A DNA stretch of 64,000 nt from Phialocephala subalpina (Eukaryota; Ascomycota; Leotiomycetes; Helotiales; Mollisiaceae): the NCBI GenBank assembly GCA_900073065.1, contig FJOG01000001.1, forward strand, positions 1,316,430 to 1,380,429. Reading direction: 5' to 3'. This document shows, one piece after another, positions 51,184 through 60,361 of the stretch; position 1 is the stretch's first letter, and each line of letters starts with the position of its first letter. The notes under the pieces were generated by a model, which was given only the letters and a program-made list of their open reading frames with translations, ran no database searches and was not told where the DNA came from. The translations under genes were made by a program, and so were the position numbers.

Positions 51184-52202
51184 ATGTCCCGGCATTCAGG
51201 CTCTTCGCGGCACCGATCCCACCAACCGCGGAGCTCGGAATCAAACTCAGAGGATACGATTGAACAAGTCAAGGCCGTTGTCGACCAGCTTAACGGGGTA
51301 ATGGTGTCGGCCCCTCATGAATGGGAGGCTTATCTCCCTTCTGCTCGCTCAGCTATGTTGGCTCTTGACCGTGTGCGGTTCTTCCGTGACTCTCAGAGAT
51401 ATACCGAACAAGTCTGGATTCTCCATGGCCTTCAAGACTTTGCTTTTCACGACCCCGATGCAGGTTCCATCCGTGATGTTGCAGAGTGGTGTCAAGCAGC
51501 ATGGCTTCGGATCCTCAGAAATTATCCCGATGACGTTGAAACATTGACAGGTACATCTAACAATTCTTTTTGAGAGGCTTTGTAATTGTGTCCTTCGGAT
51601 GCGAGATCGTAGGCTTCTCCAAGCTTCACCTACATCACCGAAATAGCTCTAAATCGCCTGATGCATTTACTGATTTGTTTGCAGGTTTGGGTCATAATTG
51701 GCTGCAGAGATCTCAGGCAACTTTGGCAAGAATTCAAAGAGAAGAAGGAACGGATTCTTCTAGCTCAGGTAGTGGTCTAACAGGTAATTCCATAGACAGC
51801 GACGAAATCTTGACGAACGGTCTTGAGACTAACGGCTTCTCAGCTGCACCGCCAGCTGATCCTCGTAGACAAGGTCCTCTCTATGTTGAAGCTCGAGGAT
51901 ATCTACAGCCTGCCGTGGATTTCTTCACTCGGGCAGTAGCGTCCGCTGACGCTCTTGGAGACCTCCCAGGAGATCTTCTTGCTTCGGTACGTACGAAAAC
52001 TCCAAATTCTTACACTGAAATTGATCAAAATTAGGCTGCTGAATCTCATATGTCGCTTGGCAATGTTACTGCCACGCCCAGCGATGAGCGATTGTTCGCT
52101 CAAGCCATTCGATACCTTCGCCGAGCTGAGGAAACTCCAGGATACTCGCTGTCAATCTATCTACAGCAGTATCTCAACGAGTACGGCAGATATGTTTCTT
52201 GA
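51184..52202 (+). CDS. conserved-looking fungal protein, function unknown
   Basis: Three exons, 51184-51550, 51685-51986 and 52035-52202, give about 278 aa with consistent phases (GTACAT and GTACGT donors, TTGCAG and ATTAG acceptors). The protein starts with a Ser/Arg/His-rich tail (MSRHSGSSRHRSHQPRSS). A helical domain follows, rich in Trp and aromatic residues (HEWEAYLPSARSAMLALDRV, DVAEWCQAAWLRILRNYPDD). After a Ser/Asn-rich linker comes a second helical segment resembling TPR-like repeats (YLQPAVDFFTRAVASADALG, LFAQAIRYLRRAEETPGYSL), ending LNEYGRYVS. I do not recognise it. No signal peptide or membrane helix is visible, so it is probably cytosolic or nuclear. Confidence 0.75.
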
Positions 52203-52925
52203 GGACATCTTTATCATGTTTGGGCTTTGGGAATATTAGGAGATACCATGCATGGTAGGGAGTTTGAGAGTTGGATTTAGGGATTTAGGAATTTTGGGAT
52301 TTTGATTTGGGTAGACTGATGTGCATCTCTTTTTGACGTTCGTTCAACATTCAAGATATCGACTTTTTATCATATTAGCGCCAATCGCGCACTCCAGCAA
52401 TAGCAATTTCAACATTGAAGACTTAAGAAAAGTACGATAAACAGCGTCCATTCCACGTGATTCCACGGACAGAATGATAAGGTAATTGAAGCTTTCTAGA
52501 AACAGTTGTTCATCTCAAGGTTGGTCGTCTCAATGCGGCACAACTTTCCCAAAACCATGATGACGGGAGACGCACATGTACGGTCAGCAGGTGTCACATT
52601 CCACGTGGGACGGCTTTCTCCTTGACCGTATCGTTGGCGCTGGCCCCCATCACCGTTTTCCCTCAGCTGTCAGATACCGTACGTTGCAACACATCCAAAC
52701 GCACGAAGACGTTAAAGCCGATGCAACCTGGTGCTACCAAACGGGGCGAAGTTCCGTGTTGCCGAGAAATCCAGGGGGTGCATAAAAATCCAGTGCTTAA
52801 AATTAAGGCCGCAACTTGACATCATTTCTTACGACGGACATTCCACCACAAAATCGCATCGGAAATTCTCAACGCCAGTGTCTCCGAACCACCAAATCTT
52901 GAGCACACTCTTAGGCTGAGACACC
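52203..52925. other. intergenic between the unknown gene and EMC6
   Basis: 3' flank of the upstream gene and promoter of EMC6. Just after 52202 there is a short GGATTTAGG/TTTTGGGATTTTGG direct-repeat tract (near 52275-52308). No gene is seen. Confidence 0.5.
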
Positions 52926-53554
52926 ATGCTTTCCGAAAGAGAGCTACAGATAAGCCCTATTGTGCAGGAGTCAGTTGTGCACAACACCAAGGTTCGTCCC
53001 GTTCCTACACTCCCAGTTCCTCACATCCCCCTTCATCCCAATTCACCCCCACCACACACTCTACTGCACCTCCCTCTCTATCTCCATATTCTTCTGCGCC
53101 TTGCGGCTAGCTCCGTAACTCAAACCAAAGTCGCCGCCGACCCCACGACCCCCTCAGCCGCCATCTCAGCCTCTTTAGTAATACCCAGGGCACTTTGTCA
53201 TCTTGCACATCTCAAGCTCTTCTACCAATCAAGGCACTAACAAATTGTCCGACGCAGGTCCTCACAACCCTTCACAACCTCACAGCATCCCTCTTTGGCA
53301 TTGGCGCCGGCATTTTGGGTCTCGAGTCGTACCCCGGCTTTCTCTTCTACCTCCTCTTCTCGCTGCTCACGTCGGGACTCGTATATGCATTCCGCGTTCG
53401 CCCGGGGATTATTAAGGAGGCCCAGTCTGGCAACTCGTCTGGTATGCAGAGATATTTTAGGGGGAGTATGGAGCTTTGGACCGGAGGGTTGATCGAGGGG
53501 CTCAGCGGCTTTGTCCTGACTTGGACATTGTTCTATGGTCTGGTTCGGGCGTAG
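52926..53554 (+). CDS. EMC6: ER membrane protein complex subunit 6
   Basis: EMC6 is a small core membrane subunit of the EMC, the insertase for tail-anchored and multi-pass proteins in the ER. Exon 1 (52926-52991) encodes MLSERELQISPIVQESVVHNTK and exon 2 (53258-53554) encodes the rest, about 120 aa, the usual size. Family hallmarks are the buried asparagine-containing LHNLTASLFGIGAGILGLES first helix, a second helix (FLFYLLFSLLTSGLVYAFRV), and a C-terminal helix ending FVLTWTLFYGLVRA. The intron is 266 nt, long for this genome, with a less usual GTTCGT donor and a CACTAAC branch site near its 3' end. It converges with the GTPase gene. Confidence 0.92.
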
Positions 53555-54156
53555 TTGATGTGGGGAGTGGGGTGACACGCGACTTCGACGGGAGACAAGA
53601 CAGTCTACACCCAGGGTGGAGTATGATACTATTACTGGCATTGGAAGGTGTAAGAATTGTCTATAACCAGGCGTTGGGGGCTTCTCGAACAAACATCGAA
53701 AGAATTATGGAACTGTGTCTCTATTTACGTCCTACTGATAGGAAGTGCACGCTATTTCCGAGGACTTTCCTGCCGTCGTCTGTTCCTTGTTGATGCAACA
53801 TGCCCCTCCAAAGGTGTCTTGGTTTGACGGACAATAAGACCGGCAAAGTGCTAAAGTTGGCAAGTGGATGTTTAGGGCATTGAGAGAAACAACAATGGAG
53901 CCGAAGTTCATTCTATTTTCCTCTCGAATAGAAGGAGAATAGCACCACGGCTATAGCTCGACTTGCACGATGACCTAATGTAGCTCAAAGACTGCTTTCT
54001 TGCTTCTGCACTTACCGATTCTTTCACTTCCCAAGCTTGAATGTCCGTGTCTCTTTTACAAGTCACTAACAAAGCCCTATCCTCTGGCCAAGGCCATGAG
54101 TTATCATCACAATGATTCGAGTGGGTATAGGTGGTATATTTCATTATAACAAGCAA
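53555..54156. other. convergent 3' flanks of EMC6 and the GTPase gene
   Basis: No gene is seen between the two stops. Confidence 0.5.
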
Positions 54157-57100
54157 TCAGTCTACAACCTCGACGACTTTCCCAACAAAACCCTCAAGGC
54201 CAGCTATACCTTTCTCCCCTCTTTCCGACCCATAATACAAGCCATGACCTCCACCCGGCATTACAAGAACCTGAGACCCAAGCTCTATCCATTCGCGATT
54301 AGTGATTAGTTCAAAAGTGACGTCAGTGATTCCATCGGAGCCAAAAACAAGAGGCTCTGACTCTTGGTCTTCTTTCTCAAGGTTGTCGCTGAATCCAAAA
54401 ACGTCATCTTCCAGCTCTTCCAAATCAGCAGCAGTTGACAGATCATTATTGATATGAGGAACCAGTTTTAGAACCCTGGCCGTGGCACGTATACTCGCAA
54501 TATACACAACGACTAGACTGCCTGTCGTAACAGAGTTGATGTCGCCGTCTTCAAAAGAAGCTGTGAAGCCGCTTGCAGCTTGCAATGTGTGACCGGTCTC
54601 TAACATATGTCGACTGGGGATTGCCATGATGAGACCTTTTCGTATTCGAGGTGTCGTTGGTGCCGGTCGCTCGAATGGCCCGTTGGAAAGCTCCTGTTCG
54701 GGTATGTCGACGACAAGTCCAATAGTACCAACTTGACCTGCCTCCAAAGCATGCACAGGTAATCGTAAATTTCGTAAGCTAACAATTCGTGCATTAAACC
54801 TATACACGTCAAATGAGCCCCCGGGAGCTGTGTGAAAGTGGATGGTTTCTTACCATTCTACCTTGCTGGCTGATGCTGATATCGCATTTCGGGATGATAC
54901 TCGAGATAGCTCCACCGTGGACGGATGGGTTATTGAAGCCCCAAAGCTTGCTGGGGACGAACGAGTCGGCGCTCTACCTGGTGAATCGTCCTCATCCGTC
55001 TCAGATAGAAATGGCCCCACTACGACAGTATCACCGACAGAGATCCTGCCAAATCGCAAGTAGCCTGCCACTACAGATCCTGTGTCCCCTTGCTTAGTCT
55101 TCTTCGAGGCTAGAGGTTCAAGAGACGCTTGCAGGCCACCAAAAACGTCCTCGACGTGAAACAGGCAGGCCGGTTGCTCAGGGTTCAGTGCCAAACCAAC
55201 AAAGTCCTGTGAAGTCGGAATATTCGGCATTGGGAGGCCCTGCAGTAGAGCGTGCATCGAACGCATACCCGTACCTTTGGCAGCACTGGTCATAATGATA
55301 GGTACAATCGAGACAAGGTCTCCCGACAGCCTGATCCTGTCTGATATGCTCTGAAGCGCATCTATGTCATTCTTCGGGATACTTGAAACATCCGATTCGT
55401 GTACCGTTTTGGTCTGGTCTGGTGGAATGATGGATGGAGTTCGTCCCGTTGCTTTCACGGCCGTCAGGATCTTGGACAAAGTCTGCCTCAGACTAGCCTT
55501 CGAAGCTAAATCAAGCTTGGTGATAACTACCACCAATGGCTTGTCAAACTTGAGACAAAGCTCCAGATGAGCCTTTGCTAGGTCGATGCCGGCTCCAGCA
55601 GTGCCCAGAATGTCTTGGGCTGACGAAGTACCACCAGCGGAATTGGGAGCATTGTCACCGTCATCAGCAGCGATACAAAGTACTGTCCAATGCGGTGCCC
55701 AGCCGACCAAGCCTCGAACAGTTGTTCTACGGTACCGTGGATGGCCACCAGTATCAGACACAAAAACCAGGCGGCCATCTTGTGCCGATCCATGGATATC
55801 AGTCCACGAGTTTACATTTCCAGCGGCATAGTTTATAACTTCCGAGCCTGCCAATCGTTAGCATTCGGCCTCTTCACACAAAAAGGTTCGCTGCGCTATT
55901 ATCCTTTGAAGACCCGGATTTCTTTGTTCTAAGCAGCCTGACGGTGGAATTCAGAAAGACAAAAATTAGGCAAATTACCTTTGTATCCGATCAGCTCTTG
56001 AGCTACCGAACTAGTCACCCCTGATACTATCTCGTGACGATGTTTTAAAAGACTCAATCTGCTTTTACCTCGGCCATTGTCTAAAGTCGCAGTAGACAAT
56101 GTTCCCAATAGACTTGACTTTCCCGAGGTAGTAGGACCCGTCAACGTGATGCGCAATTGCTCAGTTGTCCCATGTAGCACTGGAGGACTGTCTAACGACA
56201 AATTTTCGAGCTGAACCGGTGGTGGTGGCGTCTCATGGCGAGAGCCGGGTTTAGATTCCAGATTCGCATGGACGTTTCTTCTGGAACTCAGATCTGGTGT
56301 AACTAAAGCCTCTGCGACCCATAACTGAGCTTGATGCCGCAGGATCTCGACCAGGTCATTCGGCTCATGAGACTGTCGGGAGGCTCGTAGTTCCCTCTTT
56401 GCTGAACGCGTCGTAGGAAGTACCCTCGGAACAGATGACTCTTGCCACTCGCATTCTCCAACCTCTACCATCCGAACGACTTCAACGTTGCACCCAAGAC
56501 TAGCGGCCATAGCTCTGAGATTGGTAAGACTTTCGTCCATTTCGTCTTTTGTCAGCCCGACAAAGGTCCCGTCATCGGAGACACCTATCTCATAGAGAGC
56601 TCCCCGACTCTCTTCCAGGCCAGCAAGTAACTTTCCTGGTCGCGGTGGCGACGCCAAATTTTCATTGGCTTCTGGGAGCTTTGGGAGAACGAGGTCGCTC
56701 ATAGAAGATGCATGGTACGGTGAGGACTGTTGTAATCGCCATAAAAGTTGTGTTGTCAGCTGCTCCAGACGGTTCTGCCGCGACTGGTTTGAAGGTGCTA
56801 AAATCGGCCCAGGATCATTTGTAATTGGCTGACTAGGCTGTCTTTGCTTGTGCTGTTGAGACCCAGAGACTACTGAACCAGTGGAAGAGCTCGAATCTGA
56901 TGATGCCGCATAAGTAAATGGGACAATACTTACACCAACATGTGAATCAAAGGAACAATAGGGGCATTGAGTCAGAATATGGAGATATAGGCAAAGGGAA
57001 AGCATACAATTTCTTCTTGGTCTCAACAACAGATGCAGTTTGTATTCTGTCGGCCCCTCTTGGGGCTCTGCTTCTAGTCTTGTAACTCCATAGTCTGCAA

Positions 57101-57284
57101 TATGCCCTGTAACTGGGGATGCGCTGGAGATCGAAAGGGCTTCTTTCGGCTGTGGGGTGGACGGTTTCGGGGTATCGGTCGGCGTCAACCATGGAGACGC
57201 TACCCTAGGGGGGTCAGGGTCATAAGTGAATATTGATGCCATGGATATAGGTGTCTTGAAGTCCGGTTGTGTATCCGGCCCCAA
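54157..57284 (-). CDS. GTPBP1/GTPBP2-like translational GTPase
   Basis: GTPBP1/2 proteins are EF1A/EF-Tu-related GTPases linked to ribosome rescue and mRNA surveillance. Four exons chain in phase: 57008-57284, 55979-56896, 54854-55847, 54157-54799, about 943 aa (929 if it starts at MASIFTYDPD, 57242). All G motifs are visible: P-loop GPTTSGKSS (about residue 346), switch-I GVTSS, G3 DTGGH (about 430), G4 TKLD (about 508), G5 TSAAKG (about 585). They are followed by two beta-barrel domains including SLRNLRLPVHALEAGQVG. The first intron (56897-57007, 111 nt) is a multiple of three and stop-free. Exon 1 lies inside one copy of the second 250-bp tandem duplication, so an identical start codon exists at 57534, but that copy is out of frame with the gene. 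Confidence 0.9.
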
Positions 57285-57626
57285 GCACTGGGTTGATGTT
57301 TAAACTTTCGCCACGGAAATGAAGCAACGCTTCAAATTGTCAGTCGTATCCTCCGCCGGTTCGTTTCCGTTTTTGCGAGATCGAAAGGGCTTCTTTCGGC
57401 TGTGGGGTGGACGGTTTCGGGGTATCGGTCGGCGTCAACCATGGAGACGCTACCCTAGGGGGGTCAGGGTCATAAGTGAATATTGATGCCATGGATATAG
57501 GTGTCTTGAAGTCCGGTTGTGTATCCGGCCCCAAGCACTGGGTTGATGTTTAAACTTTCGCCACGGAAATGAAGCAACGCTTCAAATTGTCAGTCGTATC
57601 CTCCGCCGGTTCGTTTCCGTTTTTGC
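57127..57626. repeat. perfect 250-bp tandem duplication over GTPase exon 1
   Basis: The unit 57127-57376 is repeated immediately at 57377-57626 with no visible difference. The unit contains the first 53 codons of the GTPase gene and its upstream flank. The outer copy would encode the same 53 residues, then diverge at the junction (QKRKRTGGGYD) and stop at 57340. Because 250 is not a multiple of three, the two copies are in different frames. The period is identical to that of the duplication at 966-1467. Confidence 0.95.
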
Positions 57627-58009
57627 TAGACGTAGATAATTGACGCGGCGGACCAAGATGCAACCTTACTGTAGTCACCGGGGAGCGCCCAGTCACAGAT
57701 CTGAGATGACTCGCTGGGTTCTGGGTTCTAGGTTCTGGGTTCCTGAGTGGGGCTTCTAGGCTACCCGATTGGCCTGGTTTCTGCCCAAATTAGCAGCTCG
57801 ACAGCGGTTCGTGGTCGTAAAATGGCGGGGCGAAGCAGCAGCACACGAACGCTGATACTCAGCCGAAACTCAGGCAACACCTCTAACAAAGTTCCCTGAC
57901 AAGCCTCCGTCTAGACAACAAAGCGACATAAATTCCTGCCCCTGCCTCGACCTCGACCTTACATCCTCCATTATTCGATCTTCAACTACCAAAGTACCGA
58001 AAGTCTAAG
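57627..58009. promoter_or_regulatory. divergent promoter region of the GTPase gene and SEC9
   Basis: About 380 bp between the duplicated block and the SEC9 start. It contains a TTCTGGGTTCTAGGTTCTGGG near-tandem tract around 57717-57740 and a CT-rich SEC9 leader. No gene is seen. Confidence 0.4.
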
Positions 58010-59438
58010 ATGAAGAAGTTCGGATTCAGCAAGAAGAGCGAGGGCGGTGACGAAGATTCCCTTAAGGCTTCATTGTTCTCCTCCCGCTCGTCAAAGAACG
58101 CATCGCCAGCTCCTGCAGCTTCAAACCCCTACGCCCAACAGCCCGCAGCTGATCCATATGCGCAGGACAACAATAAGTATGCGAACATGGGGTCAGTAGG
58201 ACCATCCGGTCCCTCGCCGTACCAAGCAGCAAGGCAGAATTATGGCCTTCCAGGCGGACCTGGCGCTGTACGAGGAGGGGGCCTGCCAAGTGGTCCTGGA
58301 GCTGCTCGTGGAGGATATGGAGGGGCAGCTGCCGTGGATCGTACCCCAGCTGCAAATGGAGGTGGGTACGGAGCAGACAAATATGGCAGTGGTGGTGGAT
58401 ACGGCTCCAATCGATACGATGCAGCTCCCAGCTATGGTGCCGACTCCGGCTCCAAGTACGGTCCTGGAGGCTACGGTGGATTGGGTCGAACCAACAGCAA
58501 TGATACAACCACCACCGACGACAATCGGGATGCTCTATTTGGAGGAGCCAAGGACAGATACGCGCAGAAAAGCGCTTTGCCGCCATCTAATGGACGCCCT
58601 GGGGGTGGTTACACTGCTGAGTCAGGAGCATCTGGTGGAAGCGGGTATGGAGCTTATGGGGAGGAGAGGCAATTGACGGCTGAAGAGGAAGAGGAAGAGG
58701 ATGTTGCTGCTACCAAGCAACAAATCCGTTTCATGAAGCAAGAGGATGTTTCAAGTACCCGCAATGCTCTTCGTATTGCGGCCCAAGCCGAGGAAACTGG
58801 TCGAGCTACATTGGCCAGACTTGGCGCTCAGGGAGAACGAATCCACAACACTGAGAAGAACTTGGACCTTGCTGCCAACCACAACCGAGTCGCGGAAGAA
58901 AAGGCAAAGGAGTTGAAGACCCTGAACAAGAGCATGTTTGCTGTTCATGTCTCGAATCCTTTCACAGCCAAGTCTAGAAGAGCAGCACGGGACGATGAAA
59001 TTATCGAGAAGCACCGTTCAGAACGTGAGCAGCGTGATCAAACTCGACAGGCTGCCTTTGGAACGCAGCAGCGAATGGAGCGAGCTTTCAGCGAACTTCA
59101 GCCAGGAGATGTCGGCTACCGGGCACCACAGACCAAGGCAAGTCTTGCGGAGCGCTCCAAGTATCAATTTGAGGCAGATTCAGAAGACGATGAAATGGAG
59201 AACGAGATTGATAGCAATTTGGACGCTCTGGGTCACGCTGCAGGGAGATTGAATGCTTTGGCAAGGGCCACGGGCAAGGAAGTGGATGAGCAGAACAAAC
59301 ACATTGATAGAATCATCCAAAAGGTAAGCTTTCCCGCTCCATTTACACGATCCGAGAACTTCGCTGACAACACTTTAGAGCGATCGTGTGGACGATCAGA
59401 TTGCCATGAACAGGGCCAGATTGGACCGCATTCGTTAG
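58010..59438 (+). CDS. SEC9: SNAP-25-family t-SNARE Sec9
   Basis: Sec9 supplies the Qb and Qc helices of the exocytic SNARE complex at the plasma membrane, with Sso1/2 and Snc1/2. Exon 1 (58010-59323) and exon 2 (59379-59438) join in phase 0 and give about 457 aa. The start is MKKFGFSKK. The first 220 residues are a Gly/Tyr/Ser-rich disordered region with many GGYG repeats. The Qb SNARE helix runs at about 235-300 (TRNALRIAAQAEETGRATLARLG with zero-layer Gln) and the Qc helix at about 395-455, ending KSDRVDDQIAMNRARLDRIR. The last 20 codons lie in a separate small exon. There is no membrane anchor and no palmitoylated Cys cluster, as in yeast Sec9. If the 55-nt intron were retained, the frame stays open for another 98 codons with a different tail. 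Confidence 0.95.
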
Positions 59439-59566
59439 AGACTTGCGGCTGTGTCGACTTGTTATGTTTTTGCAGCATTGTCAAGGAGTTATTTATGATA
59501 GAGCGGTCAACTTTAGCCAGGGTTTCCAAAATTCATGTGGTATTTCCAAAATCTACCTCGCACTGC

Positions 59567-59951
59567 TTAAAAGTCCTCCATCTTGTAAACTTCATATGCG
59601 GGCACCTCGTATGGATGTGAACTGTCAAAATAAGCTACATGCTTTGGGACATTGGGAGCCTACTAACTGCTTCAATGCTACCACAGCTTTCTTAGCGACA
59701 TCTCTGCCCGAACACTTGATCTCAACCCTGAATTCGTCTGTCTTCTCCAGTTTGCCCGGCGTCCCTGTGTGGGGATTTGCACCTGCCTCAGCAACTGGTA
59801 TGAACTGGCCAGAGCCTTGGATCTCGAATGCACATTGAATATATTTCCCATCCGCATAGACACCGCCACCAGCTTCATGAATGGCGTGTTTGGTGGCCTG
59901 AAGATGTGATGGAGGGACGAAGTAGACCAACTTATAGTTATCCATCCTCAT
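59567..59951 (-). CDS. stand-alone NIF3/YqfO-type domain protein
   Basis: Exon 1 (59668-59951) and exon 2 (59567-59621) join over a 46-nt intron (GTTAGT...GACAG) and give about 112 aa. The sequence matches the small alpha/beta domain inserted in NIF3/YqfO (DUF34) proteins: YKLVYFVPPSHLQATKHAI, HEAGGGVYADGKYIQCAFEI, GSGQFIPVAEAGANPHTG, and EKTDEFRVEIKC. The conserved end SHPYEVPAYEVYKMEDF appears only after splicing, which strongly supports the intron. The metal-binding core domains of full NIF3 are absent, so it is a single-domain protein. Its biochemical role is unknown. I start it at MRMDNYK; the upstream frame is open but reads through a TATG microsatellite. It converges with SEC9, 128 bp between stops. 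Confidence 0.85.
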
Positions 59952-60006
59952 GCTGGGACTTTTGCTTCCGAGTGAACCTTGTGATTTTACTTGTGCGATT
60001 TTCGCT

Positions 60007-60056
60007 GTATGTATGTATGTATGTATGTATTGTATGTATGTATGAATGTATGTATG
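60007..60056. repeat. TATG microsatellite
   Basis: About twelve TATG/GTAT units with two interruptions, 56-105 bp upstream of the NIF3-like start codon, probably in its promoter or leader. On the minus strand it is open in the gene's frame and would encode repeated HTYI units. Confidence 0.95.
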
Positions 60057-60361
60057 AAGAGAAGAGCCGTTGCTTCTTCCTATTAGAAATTCGTACTTCA
60101 ACTTCAATCTTCTGCCCCTGTCAATTCAGCATCCCGCACCCGCGTCAAATGAGACAGTGATTGGTGAGTTTGCTGCGATAGGCGTCAAAGTTGTCGCCGC
60201 CTCAAGCGCTGTAGAATTACCCCACACTCCCCTGTCTCATGCTTATCGCTCGTCTTATGCTTGCAACTGCATAAACCGGCATTGCAATTATGAACGATAT
60301 CGACGACAATTGACGAACTTCAACATCTTCTTGATCCTCTGTGTTGAGCTGTACCTTGACG

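Noticed and set aside
59952..60107. N-terminal extension of the NIF3-like protein by 52 codons
   Set aside because: The extension reads through the TATG microsatellite as HTYI repeats and has no family counterpart; the conserved domain starts at MDNYK.
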